64,000 nt of DNA from Eutreptiella sp. 'Long Island Sound 2002'. Its lineage: Eukaryota > Euglenozoa > Euglenophyceae > Eutreptiales > Eutreptiaceae. This document shows, piece after piece, positions 22,163 through 34,368 of the stretch. The notes under the pieces were generated by a model, which worked only from the letters and a program-made list of their open reading frames with translations, was not told the DNA's origin and searched no databases. How positions within the stretch are numbered: position 1 is the stretch's first letter; every line of letters begins with the position of its first letter. The position numbers and the translations under genes were made by a program. The stretch is from the NCBI GenBank assembly GCA_964036045.1, contig OZ038390.1, forward strand, positions 33,916,819 to 33,980,818, read 5' to 3'.

Positions 22163-23600
22163 TCAACAATCGGTATGCCGCATGATCAGAAGAACAACCA
22201 GCCATGATGATACCTCACCAAGGCGCATGGTGCTGGCAATTGGCACCCGATTCACCGCGCATTCTGGCGTTTTCCAGTAGGTGCCCCACCGTCTAATCCC
22301 ATACCCCCAGTTGGCCTTTTTTCCCCTGTGAACTGAACGTCTCCTGACGGGCTGGAGCGCTTCCCCCAAGCGTAGGAGGCACGCCACGCTGATGCATGCC
22401 AGCGCCACGAGCTCCGCGGACTTCATGTAGGTCCCGGATCTGAGAAGCTAGCCACGGGAGGATATCTGGGGGCACCCACCGTACCAAGCAAGATGCTCCC
22501 ATGGTGCAAGTCTTGGCCACCCATTTGACAACTTGCCAGTCGCCTGGTTGCACGATTTTCAAGTGTAATCAAAGCTTATCCAGCTGGCGTGGCCGAGAAA
22601 GCAATTTCTTGAGATTTCCCTCAGCATCATCCGCTGGCACTAAGGCCGATATCTTTGCTTCCAAGACTTCCTTGGGTGATGTTGTGAACACGTCTCGGCT
22701 CCGGGCATGCAGTTTACATGGCACAGCAATATACCCTCATCGTGTACTTTCTTCCGAGGTGTGTGCCGCGGCAGTCACCCATGACGACCCCGGCTCCGAG
22801 TCCAACAAGGCATTGTAGCTCTGGATGGCCTCGCGCAGGGCCCGACCCCCTCGTTCCACCTCTTCGACCCCCCCTTTTCCACGGTCTGCACAATTCATAG
22901 GTGGCTCCCGAGGACTCGGCCTTCTCCCCTTTCTAGCCTGCTTTTTGGCCTTCTTCTTTTCCTTCCGCCACTTCCTTTTCTCCTTCTTCTTGTTGTTCCA
23001 CTGCTCCTTCAATTGTGCGGTCCGTTGTTTGTCCATGCGCCGGATAACGCTCCATACATCATTCCCCAACTGGGACTCATCCGCCCGTGGAGGTTCCTAT
23101 AGGGGGGTCTTATTCATGTCTTATTCAGGTCATATAGGTGGGAATTCAGCGCCTTGCACAACCTCACCATCCACTTCGGTGCCCCCGCACGTTTCTTCAT
23201 GCGCCTCGGGTTTGCTAAACTAAGTGCATAGTATTCTTCAACCTCATCGCCACTCACCCCTTCATCCACCGGTTCCAAGTCCGCCGCACGCCTTGGACGC
23301 TCCATGCGTACCTCCTGTTCGACCTCATCACACCTCTGCGGAGCGCATCCCGCCCATCATCCGGAAATCCTTCCCCCGTGGCGAACTTCAACACGTTGAA
23401 ATTAATTTTCGCCCCTGCATAGCACTCAAATGCCTCCAACATTGTCCGTGTGTGGTTAGGGGGTAGTCCCAGGCACACCTTCACCACCTCCGCCACCAGC
23501 GCACCAATATCTCCCTTGAACCAGGCCATCATACGTTCAATCGTCCTATTTAGGGGCGTGACGTCGGAGGGCCTCTCGCCGGATACTCTTGCCGTGCGTC
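22163..23600 (-). pseudogene. possible tyrosine-recombinase element relic
   Basis: Minus-strand frames in sequence: an N-terminal part (23254-23532), a part reading VEEYYALSLANPRRMKKRAG (23114-23305), a very basic coiled stretch of KKKEKRKWRKEKKKAKK type (22737-23069), then PGDWQVVKWVAKTCTM (22293-22562), then ACISVACLLRLGEALQPVRR (22163-22426). The last resembles the RxxE region that carries the first catalytic Arg of tyrosine recombinases. A frameshift near 22430 and an in-frame TGA near 22567 break it. The His-x-x-Arg and Tyr boxes are not seen. Confidence 0.3.
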
Positions 23601-23858
23601 ATGTTTCTAGATCTTGAATAGTGTCATTGCCGCTAGAGCGTGGGAATCCTCCACACCACCCTTCACTTACAAGCATGCCAGGGATCACTCCTTGGAGTCC
23701 AATAGGTAAACCACGTTGCGGTGCGCGTCCACCCACAACAACGTAGAACTCATCGCTGCACCCACCTGGTAAATTGACGGCAGTCTCCATCGAAGATCCC
23801 ATTGAGGCTCCACAACTAGTCTTTCTGCAACATGCAGTCCCGGATTTGATTGTGGCCC

Positions 23859-24073
23859 CATATATGGGTATGGGGACACTGTGCTCTCGCAAAAAGGCCC
23901 CCATATATGGGCATGGGGACACTGTGCTCTCGCAAAAAGGCCCCCATATATGGGCATGGGGACACTTTGCACTGGCACAAAGGCCCCCATATATGGGCAT
24001 GGGGACATTTTGCACTGGCAAAAAGGCCCCCATATATGGGCATGGGGACACTTTGCACTGGCAAAAAGGCCCA
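23859..24073. repeat. 43-bp minisatellite, five units
   Basis: The palindrome-containing core CCCCATATATGGG recurs at 23859, 23902, 23945, 23988 and 24031, a strict 43-bp period, each followed by CATGGGGACA and a CACTGGCAAAAAGG or CTCTCGCAAAAAGG variant. The 43-bp unit shifts frame each time. Confidence 0.92.
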
Positions 24074-24159
24074 AAAAAGCATGCCGGCCGGAGTCTACGA
24101 GCCGCTCCAAGGCCTCGGCGTAGTTGCGTGGGGCAACGCTAGGCAGCTTAGCGGGGTTG

Positions 24160-24990
24160 CCGCACCTCTCACGATCTGCACACCCCGTTAAGTGTCCACC
24201 ATTGCCCTCTCCTTGTACTGCTTGTGGCTTTTGGGGGTTTGCCCCCTGCCCGCGGCATTGTGGGGTTTTGTCCCCAATTATCATTGTGCCCTGGGCATCG
24301 GGGCAGGCGCCTCCTGAGATCTCCTGCGTTGCTCCCACAATCTTTCACCTCGAAGTAAAGGTCATCCTCGGAGCCAAGCCCCATTGCCCACGTGTGTCTA
24401 CCCAACACGACGGCCTTCTGCGTAGTAGGGCTCTCTTGCTCCCTATCGGCATCCGACACTATGTGGGTTCACCCGCTCCTCCGGCCCATGAAGGGAATGA
24501 GGGCATGGGCCCAAGATCTGCTCCGACACATATCAGGGACGATCGTGTCCTGCAGGGCATCGTTGTTGTACTCGTACTCGTGTCCCGCCAAGCGCCGCCC
24601 ATCCCGTGTGATTGTCTCCTTAGCGGCACACTTCCGCCCGGATGGCCCTGCTCAGGTACTGCCTGCGGCATTTGTGGGGTCTCGTCCCCTACTTGCGGCG
24701 TTCTCGGGGTTTCGACATATCTTGTCGCCAACACGTGCCCTCGGACTTGCCTCTGGTTCAGGAAGGGTATGACGGCTCGGACCCAAGTACTGCTCGAGTC
24801 CAGTGTGCACGTGCCCGAGGCGGTAACATCCGGTATGGCGAGGCTGCTGTACCCGTCTCCGTGCCCCATCAAGTGCCGCCCGCCCCGCGGGATGGTCTCC
24901 TTAGCAGCAGACCCGAGTCCGGATGCTGACTCCCGCACGGCCAACACTATTTCTGGGTCAAAACTACTTGTGGACACAGGATGCAAGGTT
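24160..24990. repeat. imperfect ~280-bp tandem duplication
   Basis: Blocks such as TGTACTCGTACTCGTG (24567) and TGTACCCGTCTCCGTG (24847), each followed by CGCCGCCC and GTCTCCTTAGC, recur about 280 bp apart; a third weak copy of the ACTGC...GGCATTTGTGGGG block lies near 24210. Long frames on both strands show no domain. A plus-strand LLVDTG at the right edge is taken as chance. Confidence 0.55.
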
Positions 24991-25141
24991 TCAACGGTAT
25001 CAATATAAAAAGAATTATCATAGAATCATTTTACAAAAGTCAAAATCTTGCATTCTTTGCCCGCACTCGAGATATGTTAAAAAATTCCACCCCATCACTT
25101 CGCGAGACTCTGGGAGCGTCACTTCGCGAGACTCTAGGAGT

Positions 25142-25727
25142 GACGAAATCAATCGGCATGCGCGCAACGTGGTGACCGCGGCAAAGGCCAAAGGATTTGC
25201 ATGGCTTGAAGCAGAACAACGCAACTTTTATGATGCCTTATGGAGCAAGGGGGGCATGGAGATTCAAGGATCTGCCCATGTGCAACAAGGTATCCACTTC
25301 AATTTATTTCACATGGAGCATTCGCTGGGCCACGAAGGAAGGACCACCATCCCCGCCAAAGCACTCATGGGAGAGGGCTACAACGGGCACTATGGTTGGG
25401 ATGCTAAGGTATATGTGATGCCATTTTTCTTGCACACCAACCCCTACATGGCCAGGCTGCTACTATTGCATCAATTCCATACATTAGGTGCCGCCCGGTG
25501 CCGTGCACACAACTTCGACATCTATCAGGGATGTCTATTTCCTTGGCAGCGAGGAGTGTTCATCGTTCTTTGCGGCCAGGACGGCACAAGTGCACATCAA
25601 CACATACATTGCATATTGCTTCGGGAGTCATATCTCCGCCACCAACGACGTTGATTTCATGGTGCAGTACGGTGCAGAGGTTGTCTTTGAGACAGCGCGA
25701 GCTTGGATCGAATTCATGGTGTCACAG
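25142..25727 (+). pseudogene. GH65-type disaccharide phosphorylase exon, frameshifted
   Basis: GH65 enzymes split trehalose, maltose or kojibiose by phosphorolysis or hydrolysis. The first frame reads HVQQGIHFNLFHMEHS, IPAKALMGEGYNGHYGWDAK and FFLHTNPYMARLLLLHQFHT, characteristic of the (alpha/alpha)6 barrel. Near 25545 the match jumps frame: GCLFPW in one, then GSEECSSFFAARTAQVHINT and YGAEVVFETARAWIEF in the next. The stretch ends at a good donor (CACAG|GTGTGA, 25727). The GPDEYH segment with the catalytic Glu is not found downstream. So this is either a frameshifted exon whose neighbours lie outside recognition or an isolated fragment. Confidence 0.65.
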
Positions 25728-25733
25728 GTGTGA

Positions 25734-28700
25734 GGTAGCGATCACTCAACTCGTGGCAAGTCCACTTGTAATTGCTCCGTGCCGATGGTGTCTCTCATGT
25801 GCACTTGCAGAATCCATTACCTCGACAACTTGTGCCCCTCGTCTTGCAAAACATATGTTGGTGTATGCGCCACGCTTGTGCCCCTCCCGTGCACCTAGTC
25901 TACAAAGCCCATGCCCCCGTCTCCACAGCATACGTAGCCTCTGCCCCTAGACACTTGGCGAACGCGCATAATGTACATAGCTAGCGCCCCGGGTCGACAC
26001 AAGGTTTGCCTCTTGCTCCATGGAGCTAGTGCATACCCTGCATCCTTGTCAGCCTGTGCCCCTCGTCATTAGCCTATGCCCCTCGTCTAGATGGCCCGTG
26101 CCCGCGGTAGATACAACCTGATGCATTGAGTGGAAAACCACTAGTGGTGAACCACGAATTGTTGAACCGGGCCATGGCACCTCTTCGCTCTTCTTATCGG
26201 AATGCAGGTCAGAATGTGCAAGGGCGAGAGGCCAATAGGTGCCCCCAAAAACGCAAAATAGACTAACACCATGGCCCGTGCCACCCCACCCCCCCTCAGA
26301 CCCTCGCGGGCAAGGCAAGGCAAGTGTGGCCTCTAAAAAGACGACAAAGCAGCCCCCCCCCCCTCCCCCCAGGTGCAAACGGCCCACGGCCAAAGCATAG
26401 GAGAGGAGTCCCCACCACACTCGTTCATGGAAACATGAACAATAGAAGAGGAGGGAAGGAAACGTACAATTCGCTGTCAACACTTAATGGATCATATCAC
26501 AGCATCACACAGGCCCAAATGGCAACCCTAGGGCAGTGCCCTCGCACCCCCCCCCCGTATGCAAGTCAACAAAGGCTTGTGGGACACACAAGAATCGCCC
26601 ATGCTACACCACCAAACAACCCATTATCTCACATGCCCCAGGTTCTTGCAACAACGCCTCCTAGCGCCGCCATATAGCTACCTCAGCCCGGGCCTGCACC
26701 CCATGGAAATCAGATGTTACCCGGCTCATGGGGTCACCAGGTTGAAGGCACGAGGGGCACCACACCACAAAAACTGGCAACCACGACACCTACAGCCACC
26801 GGGATGCCTGCCTCAACATCCAATGCTAGTGTTTAAGCTAAGTTGAAGCCTTGAGCCTAAAAAACTGCGCCGCAGCCACCTGGCTATCCGTCTCTGGAAC
26901 CAAACAGTCCTAGCCCAAACGAACCGCCCACGCAAGCCCCGCCAGCTCTACCGTTTGCTATGCCCAGTGCCAGGTATAATCCAGGAGCGCAACCCCAACA
27001 ATTGCGACGACCCCCCCACACAAGATGCAACAGTAACCCCCTAGCCATATCCACACACCACGCCCAAGGAGGACACTGGACCAGGAGTGCTTCCACTGGC
27101 AACTCCGAAAACCCAAATAACTGAGTCACCCTTTCCCACGCGAAAGCGCTGTACAGATACACATACACATGACCGATGCAAAGGAATGCAAATTTTTCAG
27201 GGTGAGGTACTGGTGATGATCCCCCCACCTCACCCAACAATAAGCCCCAGCCAACGACAGCACTGACAAACTTCCACGAGGGGATGGGGTCAACAGCAAG
27301 GCACAGCCAGGCCGACAACATTTGCAACCAGGCCCTACAGTCACTTTAAATCATGCGCCCCTGAAAATCTAAATATTTAACAAGCAGAAAAATATTTTGA
27401 GCCAGCTCCAGGGTAGATTTCTCCAAGACTACGAACCCCAGCCCTGGCAACACCCGCACCCAAATTTCAGTGACCTAGTACAATAGGAGGGGGTCGGGAG
27501 AGACCAAACATCATCCAAATAGTTCAAAAAACGTCACTCCTTGCGGCACGTGAGGCCTCAGGTGATCAGCTTGGAGGCGGCACCACATATTTGTTGTTAA
27601 TAGTGACCACTGCGAAGGAATCTGCTGCAAAAAAAAATAGGTGACTTGCACCGGGCACCGTTCATGCCGGTGCATGGCGCTGATCACACAGCATAGGGCG
27701 GCGTTTGGCGTCGTGCTCCCCATTTCCGTTCCCCCTGCCCCTTCCTGCTGTTGGTGGCCCTGATGTGGGGGTTGCGGGGGAGGAAAGCAATACCTCTTCA
27801 GGCTGGTGATCTGAAATGCGAAAAGGTAGTTTCCACCACCTTTCTCTTGGCCCCATTTTTTCAAAACACATCATGAATGGATTGCCTGTCAAGAATTTGC
27901 CACTGCCAGCAACTGGGAAAAGCATTTTTTCCGCTCGCAGTTTCAATTGAAGAGATTTGGAGTTTGTTGTCTTTGGCCTCTGTAGTCTGTCAGCTGACCC
28001 ATTTCTGTGGGGCCTTGCTGTGGTAGCAAAATACACTGATAGCATTACCCTGAGCACCTATTTTTATTTTAGAAGGCAGCTTGGGTCGTATTGAATATCG
28101 CTCCAGGTTGCTGTATGATACAGCTGTGGTGCTTGGCAATCATCATGTCTGCCATATCTTTGTGTGCAGTAGCAGATTTTCCGGAAGGCCGTTTATGGCA
28201 TTTTTTATTTGCCATAAGTCCAAGCATGTAACCTCACGTTGCACACCAGTCCACCTGCACCCTGCATCCATTCACGTGATTCCTGTGAGGGATACCAGCC
28301 GCTGGTACCCTTATGAACCTTTGCTCAAGCACACTCAAATGAGTAGCGCCAGCATAGCACAGCACAGCACTGCACTGCACTGCACTGCACTGCACTGCCT
28401 TTGCTGAGATAAGTCCAGTCGTCAAAACACCATGTAGCACCAAATGGCTTGCAGGGAAGAGCTGACAACAAATATGTGTACTTTGTACAGATGTTGATAT
28501 GGACCATCCGAGTCCACCACACAATCTCTCACTGAATCAAAGTGGCTGCCCATCGACACACATGCGCTGTCTAAAAAATACATCCCAACTTCATGTGAGA
28601 TGTTTCAGACACGATTCATGTCCAGTCAACAGCTGACCCGCAAAGGAAGATTGAAAGCCATTTTTGCCGAAGGTCTGAGGGGCATGTCACGCTGGGTGCA

Positions 28701-30244
28701 TTTTCACCCCAAAGGGATATTGGACTTCAAGGGGCGTTTACAGGCTGCTTGCGTTGGCACAACCCAAGTAAGCAATGGAAGTAGAGGAGCCCACCAACCG
28801 ATGGCATTGATGAGAGTTGAAGACAGGTGATGGAACAGGGGGCAGCTCCGTCATAAATTGTTGCAGACATGGCACACTGACGGCAGCAGCGATGTGTGTG
28901 TAGAAGCTGTGCGAACAAAAACACGCACAACACCGATGAAAATGAGCTGACCACATTGTTGTGGGTGTCCAGGAACCTAAAACGAGTTGCGTTCCGCATG
29001 GGGGTGTGGTTTGCATAGGGCTCAGATTCAACGTTTCACCACACCAAGGCACATCACAGATGGAGAGATTGCGCGATCAGCACAATGCGTTGCTTTGTGA
29101 CTTTTCACCACTCACCCAGCATGGGTGCTTGAAAATGGGGCAGCTATGAGCACATTATGGCAGTGGTGTCCCATGAAACTGGAACAAAAATGTTAATGCT
29201 CGGCAAACGCAGCTTTTGCCCCTGAAGAACAACAATGAAGAACAACAAAACACTTTACACTTGTGTGTGACTTCAGTTCTGGCTTCAACCGCTCGCTCCC
29301 ACCGATTGAACGCTCCAGTGATGCCTTTAAAGCGGCAATACCTTCCAACAATGACACGGCGGTGACGGTGTATCAAGCTGCTGCCGTTGGTGCACCTCCC
29401 CAACAATCGGCCTTTCCACCGCCTTCTTCTCGGTCGATATCTACCGAGCTGTCACCAACCACTTGTGCCAGGAAACACCGTACGAAATTGGACCACACCA
29501 GACAACAGCGTACAATCCGCCATGGGGCTGTCTCTTTGTTCCCCCTGTCGCGGCAATGTATACAGCTAGAAAAAGCTTCCTGCATCCTTTCCTGTAGCAG
29601 GCATCAATGTAGATTACAGAGACGCCCAGCTTCTGCCTTCCATTGTGCCAGTTGCTGTTTGCGCCTCTTCTTTTGTTCTAAAATTTCCTGTCTGGCAATA
29701 TTGAAAAGCTGTGGCACACAAGCACAGACCGGTGGCACAGATAGGATAAATGGTTCAAAAAGATATATAGTAGTTGCTGTAGTCTACCCACTAGCCTCAG
29801 TGGGAGTATACGGTCGGGGTGCGGTGTCGGACCCCTCTTGGCTGTTTCCGTTTGCAATTTATCAGGTTTGTGCCGCTGGTGAGGGCAAGAGGCCTAGAGG
29901 CGCAGCCAGGCCACATTCCAAAAAAGACACAGCTGAAGTGCCAAAGGTGAAGGCAAAGGTGAACGAAGGTGTATAGGACACGTGCCACGAGACACTGTAA
30001 TTCTTCGCGCGTATTTGAAGTGCATTCGCCCAACAGAACTCTGGGCTTCCGAAGCAGCACTGCAATCATTCTGACCTGAGGATGGAAACGCCGATGATCA
30101 GGGGGTGACGTGACCAGCGCAATACCTCTTTTTAAGATGTGAACCCGGCGTCAGAACAGGCACGGGGTCTTTGAGGCAATCCCCTTCGGTCCGGACGGAC
30201 TCACCCCGCCACGGGACGGGAGCCGACACGGGGACACCTGGAGC
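25734..30244. other. 4.5 kb without a recognised gene
   Basis: 25800-26100 repeats TTGTGCCCCTCGTC-like phrases. A 22-bp sequence, AGGGCGAGAGGCCAATAGG then YGCC, at about 26221 recurs at about 46049. C-tracts lie near 26350 and 26550. Minus-strand frames at 27511-28057 and a plus-strand 237-codon frame at 29263-29976 look unconvincing and match nothing I know. Confidence 0.45.
28363..28399. repeat. short GCACA/GCACT microsatellite
   Basis: Two to three AGCAC units followed by about five tandem TGCAC units. Minor. Confidence 0.85.
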
Positions 30245-31327
30245 TCACGCGGCGACGGTAAACGATTTGCGGATGTCGCGCAAAGCCTGGCCCGAGCGCC
30301 TCCACTGTGCAGGGTCGATCTCAAGGGACAGGGTGTGCAGCTCGCCGTTGCGCACCGCGCACGACAGCAGCAGGACATAGGCCGGATTGCACGCCGTGCC
30401 GAGGTCGAAACCACACTTCTCGGGGGTGGGGGCAAGGTCGTAATCGTAGTAAGTGACGCCGTCGACGTTGCGGACGGCGGCGGCGACCATGTCGGCGCGG
30501 AGGCCCAGCTGCAGCCCCAAGGCCTTCACGGGATCGACCCTCTCGGGCTTGCCCAGGTCGGTAATGCTCTTCTTATCCGTGGACATCGTTGTCATCTGTA
30601 GATTTCCCAGAACAGGGCCCGTCACCGGGTCGGCGTACGACCCGTCGGGCTTGCTGATCCAATTGCTGGGCACGAGCACGGATGCGCCCCCGTCCGCCGA
30701 GCGTACGGTCTGGAACTCCGCCTTGTCCCCGTAATCCTTGGCCAGTACGAGCTCGCCATTCTCGTCGTACATCATTCCGGCTGGGGGTTCGTCGGCGGCG
30801 AGCGCGCGGCGCGCCGGTACCGCGCCGCACGCCAGCGCCAAGCCAGCAGCCAGCGCCCGCCGCCGCCCAAGCTCGGCCGCGAGGCTGTTCGTCTGCGCAG
30901 GCTCAGCAGCCAACAACGAAACCTCAGAAAGGGCCAAGGCGTTCTTCTGGGACTTGATCTTGTAAACAAGGGCACCGACAGCGACGGAAAGGGTGCCGGC
31001 CAAGGCGACAGCCCAGTTCGAGCTGTCAGGCTGACCTGCAGGCGGACGCGCGGTCTCGACGCCCTTGTAGTACGCCTCACCATCGACCACTGCAATAGGG
31101 GCAAGATCTGCCTCGTTCCTGTTGTCGGGGTCACTCCTTGCGCGAACGGGGGCCACGGTCAGGGCGACAGGCTGCACAGCGCTCGCGACAGGGGCATAAA
31201 GGTTGGTCTGGACGTTGGGGGACGTCGAGGCTGCAACAGCGGCCGTTACACCAATCACAACCGAAGCGGTGGCCAGCAGGGCCACAATGGAGGCGGTGCT
31301 CCGCTTGAACTCAAGGGTCTGCTGCAT
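30245..31327 (-). CDS. PsbP-domain thylakoid lumen protein precursor
   Basis: PsbP-family proteins act on the lumen side of photosystem II or in its assembly. The 360-residue frame is intronless and GC-rich. The C-terminal ~180 residues carry the PsbP pattern: VLVPSNWISKPDGSYADP, ITDLGKPERVDP, VDGVTYYDYD, GELHTLSLEI and IRKSFTV at the end. Ahead of it is a twin-arginine lumen signal: RRR at 155-157, hydrophobic 158-170, cleavage after ALA (175-177). Further upstream are two hydrophobic segments, 14-33 and 105-122, separated by a Pro/Val-rich region. That layout resembles bipartite precursors of secondary plastids; a plain transit peptide is the alternative. Whether this is true PsbP or a PPD paralogue cannot be decided by eye. 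The context ACAAAATGC supports the start; TTTCAG near 31350 may be a 5'UTR acceptor. Confidence 0.85.
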   Translation of the reverse strand: MQQTLEFKRSTASIVALLATASVVIGVTAAVAASTSPNVQTNLYAPVASAVQPVALTVAPVRARSDPDNRNEADLAPIAVVDGEAYYKGVETARPPAGQPDSSNWAVALAGTLSVAVGALVYKIKSQKNALALSEVSLLAAEPAQTNSLAAELGRRRALAAGLALACGAVPARRALAADEPPAGMMYDENGELVLAKDYGDKAEFQTVRSADGGASVLVPSNWISKPDGSYADPVTGPVLGNLQMTTMSTDKKSITDLGKPERVDPVKALGLQLGLRADMVAAAVRNVDGVTYYDYDLAPTPEKCGFDLGTACNPAYVLLLSCAVRNGELHTLSLEIDPAQWRRSGQALRDIRKSFTVAA

Positions 31328-32245
31328 TTTGTGGGACGTGGCAGTCTGAAATCACGAGAAGCACGTCTCTGAACACCACAAATTCGCAACCCTCCCCCTG
31401 ATTCTCCAGAAGACCTGGACCCCAAACGAAGACACCTGCTGTAGACTTGGACTTGGAAAAGGCCGTGTCTCGCCCTTGTGCAGAGGACTACACAACATAG
31501 AGCGATGGGCTAGAAATGGCTGGCGTACAGCTAGCTACCTATGGCTGGTGCCACCGGGTTTGCTAATCATGGCTGGGTGGCGGGGTAGGTGGGTGGGTGG
31601 GTTGCTAGGTGGTTGGCAGGCCCCCCCCATGACCAGAAAAAGACTTCACTTTCATTGCAGGCCGTTGTGTGTGCCACCCTTTTTGTGCCAAAAGTACAAA
31701 GCCACAGGACTGTCGGCTCTCCAGAATAATTGAGGTGATGAGTGTATCTCGAAGAAACGGGCCTTCAAATGACATAGCATTAGTGAAAATGTTGTGGGAC
31801 AGCACAAAGTGTCCAGCAGATATGATAGTTCAACAACACTTGAAGGAGAAATGGGCCCTGCAATCACATTAGTGCCTTAGCCCAAGGCCAATAGTTCGCA
31901 CCATGGAGTGATCGCGCTCACTTGCCTCAAAAGCATCAAACAGCTGCTGACATCCTGTCAAGTGCGCAAGGGGCTCCCAAGTGTCATCTTCCTCCCCACA
32001 ACCCTTCCATCGCACCAAATACAATGGGTTGCCACGATGAAGTTTCTTCGCAAAGATGCTCTTTGCCTCAAACTCCTCTTCTTCCTCACCACCACTCCCA
32101 CTCTCATCCCTCTCCTCACCACCTTCCAGTTGCGCAACATGAATAGGATTTGTAGGTGCAGGTGGAGGTGCACGTGCAGGTCACAACTTGTTCTGGGATT
32201 CTCATCTAAGAGACCTAGTACACTTTAAGAGACCCAAGGCTTTGG
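31328..32245. other. region upstream of the PsbP-like gene
   Basis: Expected to contain its promoter; no clear TATA element. A GGGTGG-type run sits at 31570-31620. Frames at 31908-32228 show no domain. Confidence 0.35.
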
Positions 32246-32848
32246 CCCCGGGTGAAGAAATCCCCCCCCCCCCCGTGACAACAGTACCGGGCACTTCCCC
32301 CTCTATAAGTGACACGGTGGATTCACCTTTGGGGAGACGAGAAAGTTGTCAAGAGACATGGTTGCCATAAGCGACACGGTTCACGCACAGAGACATGCAC
32401 CAAAACACATGTGAACATCTTCAACTACCCATTAACAATCCAAGTATCCAACAATCCAAGTATCTTGCTTCTTTCAATTGATGCCGCACGACCTAGCCAC
32501 TCGCGTAGCTTGATGGTGTACTTCCGTTGGCCAGCCAAGTTGTTTCCCTTTTCGACAGCCCGTGGCAACACTCCTTGCTACATTAGGTCTTGTGCAATTG
32601 TTGGTTGCATGATATCAACCAACTGTTCCAAACTGACAGTGGCAGTGTCATTTTCAGTTTCAGTCATGGGAAACATCTGGGCACAGAAGGTATACATGAA
32701 CACGGGGACTAGTGGGCACACACTCTTAACCCACAAGTGACACGGTTGAAATCCCCCCATCTATGCGACACAGCTACATTTCCCAGGAGCAAAAATGTAA
32801 GAGTACCGGTACCGTTGTCATGGGGGGGGGGGGGGGAGAGACCCGGGT
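32246..32848. mobile_element. TIR-bounded non-autonomous DNA element (~600 bp)
   Basis: Left end: CCCCGGGT, a C-tract, then GTGACAACAGTACCGG (32275-32290). Right end in inverted order: CCGGTACCGTTGTCAT (32806-32821), a G-tract, then ACCCGGGT. The inner blocks match at 14 of 16 positions after inversion. Inside, GTGACACGGT or GCGACACGGT recurs at about 32309, 32369 and 32736, the subterminal-repeat pattern of MITEs. No coding capacity; target-site duplication not identified. Confidence 0.6.
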
Positions 32849-33268
32849 CTGCTGTCACGGGGTTGGGAGTACAGTGGGGCACAGCTTTTCCCCATCCAAG
32901 CAGCAGGGTTTTTCTTGGGTAGCCCAATTCGGAGTTGTCAACCATCTCAATTTGCTTCGTTGTGTGCCCACCTCTTGTATGTACATGCCCATTGTGGCTC
33001 TACATTGGAAGGTTGGTGTTCAGTCCCAATTCCTTGGGTAACAAGGTGCTAACTTAATCGTAACTTAAGTGTCACCAAGTGTTACCCAAGTGTACCCACC
33101 CATATGTGATGCTTATGCACCCCTTCTGGCTGTTTGGGACCCTTTTTTGCACAGTATATGCAGCCATGAAACCAAAGTGTGCAAATAGTAACGACTGCAT
33201 TTTGTGCAATGGGGTGTAGTAGCTATCATTGCTATTTATGCATTGTACCATTTCTTTGCACAAATAGA

Positions 33269-34368
33269 CATGCATGCACTTTCCATTGCTACGTGTGCGC
33301 ACTGTATGTGCACGCCCTGCACTGGATATCAATTTTCCACGGGCCACAACCCACAGCCAACAGTCCACAGCCCTCACGGCCCCATTGCCACACCGCCATC
33401 AGAACATAGCCACCCGATCAATGCAAGCATCCATCATTTCGTTACTGTTGGTGTGGGTCCCATGGCCTCGGTTCCAATCGGAGGCCTTGCACCCACTCAT
33501 TATAATAATCAGGTGGCATGGAGGCTTGCACCACCCGTTTATACTCTGTGGCCATGGTGGCTTCTGGCAACGGTGCCTTTTGCCAGATGACAGCATGATG
33601 ATCACTAAACATACCTGCTGCAGCTGTAGCTGTAAGATGTCAGAAGGCAAGCGAGCACACACAAAGCAGACTCCTCAGTTATGCATCATGGGCTGTGCAA
33701 AGCGGAGAATAGTAGCGAAGAGTGCACCCTCCCCTTCAATGCACACAACCCATAACCACACACACACACACACACCACACATTCATCCTTTCATCTACCT
33801 CAGTGCTGCACTTCAACCCACAAAACAACCGTAAGAGGCTTTCACGTGTAGCACAAGCCACCAATTCGTGGCAAGTGATAGGTCCTTCACAGCCACTGCA
33901 AATTTTTGCATAGTCTCATTCACAAGATCAGCCATGAAGGCACTTTCCATAGCTATCTCTGCACGATGCACCAGACTGCGACCAAAACAACCCCCCCCCC
34001 CAGCACCAAGATATGAGACTATCACCCCACTGCAAGTGCACACAGGTTGGTTCCACAGGTTGGAAACCAAGTTATGTGCACACAATACCTTGAGCCTGAG
34101 GCCAAAATCTTGTGACTCCCTGTCTACAAACCAAATGCTACATTTGTTTGTCGCTCATATTGTCCTATTGACACTGTTGAGCCCTTGCTCTTTTGCTGTG
34201 CATTGTGTACACACATAGCCATGAAGGCACTTTCCATTGCTATTTCTGCACACTACCAAGCCCAGCCCCCCCCCCCCACGGCACCAAGGTCTACGACTAT
34301 CGCCCATAGCATGAGCACTGCATGTGCACACGTACCCATGAAGGCACTTTCCATTGCTATTTCTACAC
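33269..34368. repeat. four dispersed copies of a ~32-bp repeat
   Basis: CATGAAGGCACTTTCCATTG followed by CTATTTCTGCAC occurs at 33933, 34220 and 34337, with a partial copy at 33269. Copies 33933 and 34220 are both followed by a C-tract and GCACCAAG; the whole repeat unit is therefore near 100 bp. All copies are in the same orientation. Confidence 0.8.

Noticed and set aside
23859-24073. CRISPR-like array of palindrome-containing units
   Set aside because: Units are contiguous 43-bp repeats with no unique spacers, in a eukaryotic setting; a minisatellite.
24958-25008. Retroviral-type aspartic protease (LLVDTG on the plus strand)
   Set aside because: Only the DTG hexapeptide fits; no flap or ILG-type motif follows, and the frame ends 8 residues later.
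29263-29976. 237-codon plus-strand frame as a gene next to the PsbP-like gene
   Set aside because: Composition is irregular, Cys/Ser/Arg-rich without domain; minus-strand frames across it are equally good.
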